64,000 nt of DNA from Paracnuella aquatica (GTDB lineage Bacteria; Bacteroidota; Bacteroidia; Chitinophagales; Chitinophagaceae): positions 992,001 through 1,056,000 of the forward strand of contig NZ_QOWJ01000001.1 of NCBI RefSeq assembly GCF_003332885.2. Reading direction: 5' to 3'. The notes under the pieces are model-generated. The model searched no databases. It had not been told where the DNA came from and was given only the letters and a program-made list of their open reading frames with translations. The first letter of the stretch is position 1. Every line of letters starts with the position of its first letter. Shown piece by piece: positions 52,451-60,803 of the stretch. The position numbers and the translations under genes are program-made.

Positions 52451-55400
52451 TTATTTCGTGCCCAGCTTCACCGACCGCACTGCCGCCTGGTTAGCCTCTT
52501 TGGCATCGCGAGGACGGCTCACAATGTACACATGGTGGAGCTTGCCATCGGTAACCGGCGTCAGCGTTGACCGGATAGAAGTGCCGGGTATGCCCCCTCC
52601 GCCACTGCCCGAGGCTCCGCCGTTGAGCACTGCTTCGCCCAGCTTTTGCCCATCGGGCTTATCCAGCCGGAACTCAAACACGTATCCAAAGTCCGGTGCT
52701 TTTTGCCACCCAATTGCCAGTTCTACCGATGCAATGCCGCTCAGATCAATGCTATCTATGCGGAACCAGCCTTCGGATTTGGGTGTCACCAGCAACGTGT
52801 TGCCGCCCATGCGGAACGCAGAGTAACCCTGCATTTCCTGTACAGCACCCAGTTGTAACTGGCTGCTGCGCAGTGCAATTGATTTGGATGCCGTAAGTGG
52901 CCGCACTCCGTTCGCACCTTTATCGGTGTACGAAGCAGTAAGCAGCAGCACGCCATTGTCTTTGGCAGGCTTGCCCAGCGTGGGTTGCACGGTGCCCTGT
53001 GCAGGCAACGATGCAGCTGCATTTGCATCGGTTAATGAAAGGATATAAGCTACCATCTGGCGGGCATCGGCCGGGTCAAGGGTTGGATGCGCAGGCATGG
53101 CCTGTTCGCCCCAAACACCAGCACCGCCTTTGATGATCTTGTTCACTAAATGGTTGGTAGCGCCTGCATCTTTCTGGTATTTCTGCGCTACCGCCGTATA
53201 AGCAGGCCCGATCGATTTTTCGGAAACCTTGTGGCAAGCTTTACAGTCCTGTGCTTGCACCAGCGTTTTGCCCATCATGGCCTCGGTCATAACTTGGTGG
53301 CCCATGTTGGCGCCGGCTTTGTCGAGGCCTTCAATATAATCAGCCGAAACAATCAACCCTTCGGCGTTTGGTCCGCCGGCCGCATCGTCGCGGTCGTTGA
53401 ACTGAACGTTATACGCGACCGGCTTGCCGGGGAAATAGAACGTTTGGTTGCCCTGCACCCTAATGTCCACCACAGGGGCTTCGTTACCGGCATACACAGT
53501 TACCGCAGCGCTTTCTGTTTTGGAACCTTCCTTATCGGTAACCACCACCGAAATGGGGTATTCGCCGGCCTTGTCAAACTGGTGCTCCAGGCGGGGTTCG
53601 GTTGTTTCTTTGGTTACGCCGCCGCCCAGTTTCCAGGTGTATTTCAGCGCACCTTTCTCCGGGTCTTTTGCCGAAACGGTTGCTACTACTTTCAGGGGCA
53701 GTCCGCCGGATGTTTTGTCTACATCCATGCTGGCAATTTTCGGAGCCAGGTTGCCACCGTTGTAATCGATCCGCGACAGTGCCGCATCGGCATTTTTGGT
53801 AAACCAGCCCGTTCCGTACTCCAGCAGGTACAGCTTGCCATCGGGACCCACTTCCATATCAATCAGGGCGTTCAGCTTGGTGCTGGCCATGAACGGTTCC
53901 ATTTTATCAAAATCGCCGTTGTCCCGCATCGTCACGGCTTTGATCCAGCCGCGTACCCAATCGTAAATAAACAATTTGCCGTTGTAGTAATCGGGCAGCC
54001 GCGTTTCTTTCGGGAACATGTCGGTGTAATATACCGGACCCGCCATGGCGTTGCGGCCACCGGTTCTTACCTGCGGAAACTCGGCCGACGCATCATAAGG
54101 ATACCAAATAAACGGCGGTGCTACCGGCGGCAGCTCTTTAATGCCGGTATTGTTGCGCGAATTATTGATAGGCCGTTTGGGGTCAAACGCATTGCCACTT
54201 TTGCCGGTGGTATAATCGTATTCGCGGTAAGCGTAGTTGTTACCAACAAACATTGGCCAGCCAAAGAACCCTGCTTTGCGGGCCTGGTTTACTTCATCGT
54301 ATCCACGCGGACCGCGGGTAGCAAAGCTGTCGGCAGCGGCATCGGGGCCAATTTCACCCCAATACAAAAAGCCGGTTTTCTGATCCACCGAAATGCGGTA
54401 AGGGTTGCGGTTGCCCTGCACATAAATTTCTGGACGGGTGCCTTGCGTACCTTTTGGATACAGGTTGCCTTCCGGGATATCGTACGAGCCATCATCATTT
54501 ACGCGGATGCGCAAAATTTTACCGCGCAGGTCGGCAGCATTACCCGACGAACGCATGGCATCGTACTGCTCTTTGCCGGGTGCATCGTTGATGGGTGCAA
54601 AACCTGAGTTTACATATGCTGCACCACGGTCGTTGAACGGCGTGGAGTTATCGCCAGTAGAAACATACAGCAAGCCGTCTTTGTCAAACGCAATGGACCC
54701 GCCGGTGTGGCAGCAGATTTCCCGCTGCGAGCCTACTTCGAGGATCACATGCTCCGACTGCATGTCGATCTTGTCGGCCACAAATTTGAAACGCGACAAA
54801 CGGTTCACCGATGAATCGGCGGGGCTGTAATAAATAAATACAAAATTGTTTTTGGCAAAATTGGGATGCACCTGGATGCCCAGTACGCCTTCTTCCGCAT
54901 TGACACCCGGCGTGTTGGTTTTAAAATACACGTTTAAAAAACCAGCCTGCTTCATCACCGAATCGCCGTTTTTATACAACAGGATCTCGCCGCGGCGCTG
55001 TGCCACCAGGATATCGAGGTTGGGCAAAATGGCCATTTCAGTTGGCTCGTAAAACTGACCTGCAGCGAGGCTCGTTTTTGTAAACCGATCTTCAACCGGT
55101 ACCTGTGCTGTGCGGGCTTTACCGTAATCCAGTTCGTTGTTGTCGCCAATGGCATATTGAATGCCACCCAACAGGTGTTTGAGATATGGCGCTTCGCTAA
55201 ATGTTTCGTTGGTATGCCCCAGGTTGGTGTACCATGCACGGCCGCCATCATAATCGTGATACCAAGCCATTGGATGGTCGCCTTCCATGTAGCTGCCTTT
55301 AAAGCTGTTTTTATCAATTTTCAGCAGCACATTTACGGAGCTGTCCATTTTTTTAAACGAATAAAATTCGTCGGTCTTGTTCCAGGGCTCTGCCAAACCT

Positions 55401-55897
55401 TTGGTGCTGATGTGGTCTTTGTTCACCACGTTGATCACACCGGGTTGCACGTTGGGAAAGGAATCCCGGATGCCGGGATGGGTTAAAAAATAACCACCCA
55501 CCATGCGGCCATACCAGCCCCAGTCGTACTCGGTATCGGCAGCGGCATGAATGCCCACAAAGCCGCCACCCGACTGGATATAACGTTCAAACTCGGCTTC
55601 CTGGTAGTTATTAAGCACATCGCCGGTGGTGCTTAAAAAAATCACCGCTGAATATTTTTTCAGCGAGTCTTCGGTAAACCACTCCGCATTGGTAGTGGTA
55701 TCAACATCAAAGTCGTTTTCTGACCCCAGCTTTTGGATGGCGGCAATACCGCTCGGGATCGATTCATGATAAAATCCTGCAGTTTTACTGAACACCAGCA
55801 CACGTGCCTTACCGGAGCGTTTGTTACACGAGGCAAACAACAACAGCAAGCAACACACTAGCATTCCTTTGCATACATAAAGGAAGTAACGGTTCAT
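52451..55897 (-). CDS. Multidomain lipoprotein: ThuA, PQQ-type sugar dehydrogenase, PKD, cytochrome c
   Basis: 1148 residues, lipobox FASC with C24. Order: a ThuA-like domain (residues 30-250; ARVLVFSKTAGFYHESI, GGGFVGIHAAADTEYDW, WYTNLGHTNET); a glucose/sorbosone dehydrogenase-type six-bladed propeller (about 270-690; ILVAQRRGEILLY, EEGVLGIQVHPNF, REICCHTGGSIAFDKDGLLYVSTGD, GKILRIRVNDDG). Then PKD-like repeats (about 720-800), a mono-haem cytochrome c (CKACH at 885-889, distal M in EQAMPAHP) and a C-terminal carbohydrate-binding-like domain ending TLTPVTDGKLHHVYIVSRP. An outer-membrane sugar-oxidising complex passing electrons to its own haem is likely. Proteins of this order are known from Bacteroidota and Planctomycetes. 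Confidence 0.88.
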   Translation of the reverse strand: MNRYFLYVCKGMLVCCLLLLFASCNKRSGKARVLVFSKTAGFYHESIPSGIAAIQKLGSENDFDVDTTTNAEWFTEDSLKKYSAVIFLSTTGDVLNNYQEAEFERYIQSGGGFVGIHAAADTEYDWGWYGRMVGGYFLTHPGIRDSFPNVQPGVINVVNKDHISTKGLAEPWNKTDEFYSFKKMDSSVNVLLKIDKNSFKGSYMEGDHPMAWYHDYDGGRAWYTNLGHTNETFSEAPYLKHLLGGIQYAIGDNNELDYGKARTAQVPVEDRFTKTSLAAGQFYEPTEMAILPNLDILVAQRRGEILLYKNGDSVMKQAGFLNVYFKTNTPGVNAEEGVLGIQVHPNFAKNNFVFIYYSPADSSVNRLSRFKFVADKIDMQSEHVILEVGSQREICCHTGGSIAFDKDGLLYVSTGDNSTPFNDRGAAYVNSGFAPINDAPGKEQYDAMRSSGNAADLRGKILRIRVNDDGSYDIPEGNLYPKGTQGTRPEIYVQGNRNPYRISVDQKTGFLYWGEIGPDAAADSFATRGPRGYDEVNQARKAGFFGWPMFVGNNYAYREYDYTTGKSGNAFDPKRPINNSRNNTGIKELPPVAPPFIWYPYDASAEFPQVRTGGRNAMAGPVYYTDMFPKETRLPDYYNGKLFIYDWVRGWIKAVTMRDNGDFDKMEPFMASTKLNALIDMEVGPDGKLYLLEYGTGWFTKNADAALSRIDYNGGNLAPKIASMDVDKTSGGLPLKVVATVSAKDPEKGALKYTWKLGGGVTKETTEPRLEHQFDKAGEYPISVVVTDKEGSKTESAAVTVYAGNEAPVVDIRVQGNQTFYFPGKPVAYNVQFNDRDDAAGGPNAEGLIVSADYIEGLDKAGANMGHQVMTEAMMGKTLVQAQDCKACHKVSEKSIGPAYTAVAQKYQKDAGATNHLVNKIIKGGAGVWGEQAMPAHPTLDPADARQMVAYILSLTDANAAASLPAQGTVQPTLGKPAKDNGVLLLTASYTDKGANGVRPLTASKSIALRSSQLQLGAVQEMQGYSAFRMGGNTLLVTPKSEGWFRIDSIDLSGIASVELAIGWQKAPDFGYVFEFRLDKPDGQKLGEAVLNGGASGSGGGGIPGTSIRSTLTPVTDGKLHHVYIVSRPRDAKEANQAAVRSVKLGTK

Positions 55898-56047
55898 TGG
55901 AGGAGTAGTGTAATTTTTAAAGTGTTGAATTTACAGTTTATGAGCACATCACCGAGACTAAATTTTGAAAGCAAGCCCACAAAACCCACACGTGTTGATG
56001 TTTTTTAATACATGTCGCAGCTTTGTTAAACAGAAGAAACGAGTACA

Positions 56048-57790
56048 CTATGTGGTTGCAACAGCCGGTTGTTTGCCAACAAAAACCTGCAACAACAATC
56101 CTAAGAGCACCACGCCAATGGCACCGATCATATTCAGCCACAAAAAGCTTACATCGGGCAGAAAACTGAACGGCGCAATTTGCTCATTAAAAAACAAAAT
56201 GACGATGAATATTTCCACCACCACTGCCGACCAAAATGCAGCCGTTGCTTTTACTTTTTTTACATAAAACGCCAGGAGAAAAATGCCGAGAATAACACCA
56301 TAAAACAAGGATCCCAAAACATTCACGGCTTCAATCAGGCTTTGCCCCAATTGGTTGGCAAACTCCGCTACAAGCACACAAAAAACGCCCCAGCCCAGCG
56401 TGTACCACTGCGATACGCGGTACTCGCTTTCATCTTGTTTTTTATTGGCAAAACGTTGGTGAAAATCCACCATGGTGGCAGCCGCCAGTGAGTTTAATGC
56501 AGCTGCAATAGAACCCCATGCCGCAAGGAAAATAATGGCAATGAGCAAACCACGCAAGCCTGCAGGCAGGTGTTCTTTTACAAATGATAGAAATACATAA
56601 TTGGTATCATTGGTATCGCGGCTGCTTACCGTTTTACCAATATCTTTAAATTGCTGGCGGTAGCCGGAGGCAGTTGCATTGATCGCTTCCAACTGGCCGG
56701 TGTAATGCACAATGGAATCGTTGTTACCCGCTTTTACTGCATTGGCAAATTGCAACGCCATAGCCTTCCTTTGTTCTGCAAGCGCATTGTAATCCTGCTC
56801 CAGTTTTTGCGCCTGCGCTGCACTATTGGAAGAACGAACATCGGACAACAAACCGCTGTTAAATGTAATGGGCCCGCTGTTGAATTGGTAAAATGCAAAG
56901 ATCAACACACCGATGAGCAAAATAAAAAACTGCATGGGCACTTTTACAATGCCATTGAGCAATAATCCCAGTCTACTTTCGGTGTTGTTTTGCGCGGTAA
57001 GGTAGCGCCCCACCTGGCTTTGGTCGGTACCGAAATAAGACAGCGCCAGGAAGAAACCACCAATCACGCCACTCCACATATTGTACCGGTCGTTCCAATT
57101 GAACTTGCCCCCTTCTACCCCGCTCGTGATCACATTCATTTTTCCAAGCTTGCCGCCAATGTGCAGTGCATCGGTAAAACCAATGCCTTCAGGCAGCAAT
57201 TGCACCACCATATAACCCGCTAAAAACATTGCGGCGAAAATGATTATAAACTGAACCTGCTGTGTGTAAGCAACCGCTTTCGCGCCGCCGCTAACAGTAT
57301 ATATTATGAGCAATCCACCCATGACGATATTGGTCCAAAAAATATCCCAGCCAAACAAGGACGACAAGATAATGCTAGGTGCATAAATGGATATGCCGGT
57401 GGAAAGTCCGCGTTGCAGCAGAAAGAGGAATGAAGTGAGCAGCCTGGTTTTGCTGTCGAATCTTTTTTCTAAAAACTCGTATGCGGTAAAAACTTTTAGC
57501 CGGTTGAACAGGGGTACAAATGTGATGCAAATGACGACCATTGCCAGTGGCAGGCCGAAGTAATACTGAACAAAACGCATCCCATCGGCAAAGGCCTGGC
57601 CCGGCGCCGATAGAAATGTTACGGCCGATGCCTGCGTGCCCATGATGGACAACAGCACGATCCACCAGGGCATGCTACGGTTGGATAAAAAATAACCTTC
57701 GAGGTTACGGGTAGTGCGGCTCCGGTACAGGCCGTACAAAATGATGCCCAGCAGGGTTAGGGTAAGGACCAGCCAATCGGTACCGTTCAT
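56048..57790 (-). CDS. Sodium:solute symporter (SSS family)
   Basis: 580 residues, about 13 hydrophobic helices. Family marks are GYFLSNRSMPWWIVLLSIMGTQASAVTFLSAPGQAFADGMRFVQYYFGLPLAMV and LLTSFLFLLQRGLSTGISIYAPSIILS. A cytosolic, charged coiled insertion (AAQAQKLEQDYNALAEQRKAMALQFANAV, about residues 330-390) sits in the second half, as in other Bacteroidota members. The substrate (sugar, sialic acid or other) is not evident. A 41-residue membrane protein overlaps its start by 4 bp. The PIG-L deacetylase gene lies upstream on the same strand, suggesting uptake of a released compound. Confidence 0.9.
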   Translation of the reverse strand: MNGTDWLVLTLTLLGIILYGLYRSRTTRNLEGYFLSNRSMPWWIVLLSIMGTQASAVTFLSAPGQAFADGMRFVQYYFGLPLAMVVICITFVPLFNRLKVFTAYEFLEKRFDSKTRLLTSFLFLLQRGLSTGISIYAPSIILSSLFGWDIFWTNIVMGGLLIIYTVSGGAKAVAYTQQVQFIIIFAAMFLAGYMVVQLLPEGIGFTDALHIGGKLGKMNVITSGVEGGKFNWNDRYNMWSGVIGGFFLALSYFGTDQSQVGRYLTAQNNTESRLGLLLNGIVKVPMQFFILLIGVLIFAFYQFNSGPITFNSGLLSDVRSSNSAAQAQKLEQDYNALAEQRKAMALQFANAVKAGNNDSIVHYTGQLEAINATASGYRQQFKDIGKTVSSRDTNDTNYVFLSFVKEHLPAGLRGLLIAIIFLAAWGSIAAALNSLAAATMVDFHQRFANKKQDESEYRVSQWYTLGWGVFCVLVAEFANQLGQSLIEAVNVLGSLFYGVILGIFLLAFYVKKVKATAAFWSAVVVEIFIVILFFNEQIAPFSFLPDVSFLWLNMIGAIGVVLLGLLLQVFVGKQPAVATT

Positions 57791-57912
57791 GCAAAATAAT
57801 TTGTGAGCCAGTAAAAAAATAGGATCATGAGGACCAGCAACACAATGACGAACAGGTACCAGGCAAGCCAGGAGCGGAACAGAGGAATACGGTCATTTTG
57901 TTGGTCTGGCAT
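57787..57912 (-). CDS. 41-residue single-span membrane protein, coupled to the symporter gene
   Basis: MPDQQNDRIPLF is followed by one long hydrophobic helix (LAWYLFVIVLLVLMILFFYW). Its stop overlaps the symporter start as ATGA, so the two are translationally coupled. Small partner subunits are known for some SSS transporters; this one matches none I recognise. A longer frame from 58086 exists but its upstream part is Cys/Trp-rich noise. Confidence 0.6.
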   Translation of the reverse strand: MPDQQNDRIPLFRSWLAWYLFVIVLLVLMILFFYWLTNYFA

Positions 57913-57991
57913 GAAGCAATGTTTAAAACGCAAGCAACAGCTGATGGCTTTATGCCATCTTGTATCATTGCAATGAAGTATAAAACGAAAG

Positions 57992-58159
57992 CTAAGATTT
58001 TCTACGTCGCCACAAACCCGCCGCCAGCAAACCCAATACAAGCCCCAACACCAATCCCAACTGCACCCTTTTGATCGCAAAACCAATCAGGTAACCCAGT
58101 ATGATCACGAATATAAAAGCAATATTCCCCCGCCTGTTGTCAGGCTTCTTATCCGCCAT
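57992..58159 (-). CDS. 55-residue membrane protein after the PIG-L gene
   Basis: MADKKPDNRRGN leads into two short hydrophobic spans (IAFIFVIILGYLIGFAI and LGLVLGLVLGLLAAGLW) joined by KRVQ, ending in RRRKS. The start lies 1 bp after the PIG-L stop. The basic ends and glycine-rich spans suggest a small inner-membrane protein. No family was recognised. Confidence 0.6.
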   Translation of the reverse strand: MADKKPDNRRGNIAFIFVIILGYLIGFAIKRVQLGLVLGLVLGLLAAGLWRRRKS

Positions 58160-58160
58160 T

Positions 58161-60653
58161 TCAGAATGCTTTTTTTGAATTCAGCGCAATCAGGTTGGCC
58201 AGCAACCGGTAAGCGCCGGGCACACCTGCAGGCAACTGCCGGAAAAACACAAGACCCGTATAGGTAAAATATCCTTTGCCATATTTAGCCACTACAAGGC
58301 TGCTGTTGTCGCTGGTTTCACCGGGATCGCTCATGCCCAGGATTTTTTCAAATTGCGGATCGGTGTTGGATGCGTGGTAAATGCTGCGCTCCTGCACCCA
58401 TCCTTTAAAATCATCAGCCGTGATTTTATTCGGCACATTCAACACCGGGTGCTGCGGCTGCAACATGGTCACCGCAGCATTTTCATCCGTTACGCGGTTG
58501 CGGCTGATGTCGAATTTGTACGGCCCGATCTTGGCCCGCACCGGTCCTATTTGCGATGAGGTATTGTACTGCACAATCAGGTTACCGCCGCCCTGCACAT
58601 AAGCCATCAACTTATCGTGAAACCCATTGAGCCAGTCGTTGGTGTTGTATGCCCGCACGCCGGCAATAATGGCATCAAACTGCTGCAGGTTGTTGCGCAG
58701 CAATTCTTTTTCGCCCATCAGCACCACCTCGTAACCCATTTGCTCCAACGCTTCCGGCACTTTATCGCCGGCGCCCACAATATAACCGATACGCGTACCC
58801 GAAGTTTTCAGGTCGATGTGCAGCACCTGCACCGGATCCTGGTAAAAATACCGGATGGTGGGAATATGATCGTAGTTGATGGAGGTCATGGCCAGGTAAG
58901 CTTCTTGCTCTTTGCCCCCTTCCTTCAGGTGCACAAAACTTTGCAGCGCATCGCTTTGCCGCCCGTTGATCTGCTCCTTGCCTACCGTCAGGTAATAGGT
59001 TTTGCTGCCGTTGCGGTCCAACTGCAGGCTTGGATCATCCTTCCTGATAACGTTGGCCGCCGACCGTACTTCCAAATTTGCGGTTGCCTGCAATTTCCTG
59101 TTGGCCGACAACTGCACGCCAAATTCCTTTGGCTTTTCGGCGCCCTTTGGAAAAATCAACAGGTCAGGTGTGGCAAAAACAGTGGCAGCCGGTACCACAA
59201 ATACAGGCTGAATCACCTCACCTTTTACCGGGTCGGTGTATTTGTATTGTACGGGCAGTTTATAGGAAAATGTCAGGCCTTCTACTTCCACATCAAACCG
59301 TGCGGTGTAGGCCGGCGTTATATCAGGCTGTCCAATCAGTTCCTGGTCGCGAACAGTGAACATGCCTTCCTTCATTTTCTCCCGCAGCCAATATGGTTGG
59401 CTCACGGCCTTTTCTGTACCCACATATATGCTTTTTTGAAAAGCCGTATTTCGGTTAGGCGCCAACGTTACATTGAGTGCTGTATCCAATCCGTCCAACA
59501 CCAGCCGTTGCCATTTTAGCGGAGCGCCATTGCGGTTGTTCACCAAAATATTTACCCGCAGCGAATCGCCCTGCACTGCATTTTGAACCGAAGTGCTGGC
59601 TTCTAAAAACAAGCCGCTGCAGGAAGCGATGAGTTTAGCGACTTCCTCCATTTTTACCCGGCGCCAATAGCTGTCAGGCAATTGTTGTAATATTTTATAA
59701 ACAGCGGCCAGTTGCGGCACCGACTTTTGCGGTTGCACAAAATCAAACGACGTAGTCACTTTTTCAATCATTTGCGCTACCGCTTGTCCTCCCGGTACAC
59801 GCTGCCAGGAAAGGTCCACTTGTTCCATCAGATCCTTAGCTGGCGCACTGCCGCCGGTTGTGGCAAAATATTCCAATGCCTCCCCACGGCTGCGGGCCAC
59901 GCCAAAACCCTGGCTTTTGTGCTGGCTGCGGCTGTCGGCCGAAATTTCGCCATAACTGGCGCCCAGCACGGGATTGAAGCCGCCTACTTCCACTTTAAAC
60001 TGGTCTTCGCGCTGCGTGTTGTTGCCGCCGAAATTGAAGGTGTTCCAAAGAATGCGCTTGGGCTGCCACACTTCCACCCATTTCAGTTGCTCGGGAAAAC
60101 GGGCCGGATCGCCGGCCGCTTTAAACGCTTCATTTGCTAAAATAGCCGATGCAGTATGGTGCCCGTGTCCGCCTTCGCCGGTGGTTGGAAAACGGGTAAT
60201 GATCACATCGGGGCGAAACTTGCGGATGGTCCACACCACGTCGGCAAGGATGGTTTCGCGGTCCCACTTCGTGAATGTTTCTTCAGGATTTTTTGAAAAA
60301 CCAAAATCAAAAGCGCGGGTAAAAAATTGCTCTGCGCCATCAATGCGCCGCGCCGCGAGCAACTCCTGTGTGCGAATCATGCCGAGGGCAATGCCCTGCT
60401 CGTTGCCAATCAGGTTCTGGCCACCATCACCACGGGTCAGCGACAGGTAGCCGGTTCGGTATAGGCGGTCTTTCGACAGCCAAGTAAGCAGCCTTGTATT
60501 TTCATCATCAGGGTGTGCTGCCACATACAGCACCGAACCCAATACATTCAGTTTTTTTAATCCTAAATAAATATCGGCAGAGGACGCCGCATTTTGGGCA
60601 CGGCCAATAAAACAGGAAAGGGCAAGCAAAGCCAGTGAAAAAGACTTTTTCAT
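58161..60653 (-). CDS. Exported PIG-L family deacetylase with GATase-like C-terminal domain
   Basis: 830 residues with a signal peptide (MKKSFSLALLALSCFIGRAQ). Residues 35-260 form the GlcNAc-PI-deacetylase fold: VLYVAAHPDDENTRLLTWL (the AHPDDE metal motif), YLSLTRGDGGQNLIGNE, RPDVIITRFPTTGEGGHGHHTA (second His ligand). Middle beta-rich domains follow. From about residue 640 a class-I-glutaminase-like fold appears (GYIVGAGDKVPEALEQMGYEVVLM, FDAIIAGVRAYNTND, YVQGGGNLIVQYN) without a clear catalytic Cys. It is probably a periplasmic N-deacetylase of an amino-sugar conjugate. The downstream small membrane protein and symporter are on the same strand. Confidence 0.9.
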   Translation of the reverse strand: MKKSFSLALLALSCFIGRAQNAASSADIYLGLKKLNVLGSVLYVAAHPDDENTRLLTWLSKDRLYRTGYLSLTRGDGGQNLIGNEQGIALGMIRTQELLAARRIDGAEQFFTRAFDFGFSKNPEETFTKWDRETILADVVWTIRKFRPDVIITRFPTTGEGGHGHHTASAILANEAFKAAGDPARFPEQLKWVEVWQPKRILWNTFNFGGNNTQREDQFKVEVGGFNPVLGASYGEISADSRSQHKSQGFGVARSRGEALEYFATTGGSAPAKDLMEQVDLSWQRVPGGQAVAQMIEKVTTSFDFVQPQKSVPQLAAVYKILQQLPDSYWRRVKMEEVAKLIASCSGLFLEASTSVQNAVQGDSLRVNILVNNRNGAPLKWQRLVLDGLDTALNVTLAPNRNTAFQKSIYVGTEKAVSQPYWLREKMKEGMFTVRDQELIGQPDITPAYTARFDVEVEGLTFSYKLPVQYKYTDPVKGEVIQPVFVVPAATVFATPDLLIFPKGAEKPKEFGVQLSANRKLQATANLEVRSAANVIRKDDPSLQLDRNGSKTYYLTVGKEQINGRQSDALQSFVHLKEGGKEQEAYLAMTSINYDHIPTIRYFYQDPVQVLHIDLKTSGTRIGYIVGAGDKVPEALEQMGYEVVLMGEKELLRNNLQQFDAIIAGVRAYNTNDWLNGFHDKLMAYVQGGGNLIVQYNTSSQIGPVRAKIGPYKFDISRNRVTDENAAVTMLQPQHPVLNVPNKITADDFKGWVQERSIYHASNTDPQFEKILGMSDPGETSDNSSLVVAKYGKGYFTYTGLVFFRQLPAGVPGAYRLLANLIALNSKKAF

Positions 60654-60699
60654 GCAGGCGTCAGACGGTTTATGATTTCAATGAAGGGCCAAATAAAAG

Positions 60700-60729
60700 A
60701 AAAAGGAGCAACATACTGTGCTCCTTTTT
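60700..60729 (-). terminator. Terminator after the M14 peptidase gene
   Basis: AAAAAGGAGCA (60700-60710) pairs perfectly with 60719-60729, 8-nt loop. The A/T runs make it usable in both directions; the PIG-L promoter must lie between it and 60653. Confidence 0.8.
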
Positions 60730-60803
60730 AACAATTATAAAAAGAATAAGGTTTGTGTCTTTGTTTATTACACTAAATATGCAACCCGTTGTTTCGGTGC
60801 AGC

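Noticed and set aside
53150-54607. 485-codon plus-strand ORF
   Set aside because: It runs antisense through the ThuA/dehydrogenase gene, which has clear domains. Its product is rich in Arg, His, Val and Phe without any recognisable motif, as expected for a shadow frame in moderately GC-rich DNA.
57787-58086. 99-codon form of the small membrane protein
   Set aside because: The first 58 codons are Cys/Trp-rich and overlap the start region of a better 55-codon frame; only the last 41 codons look like a protein.
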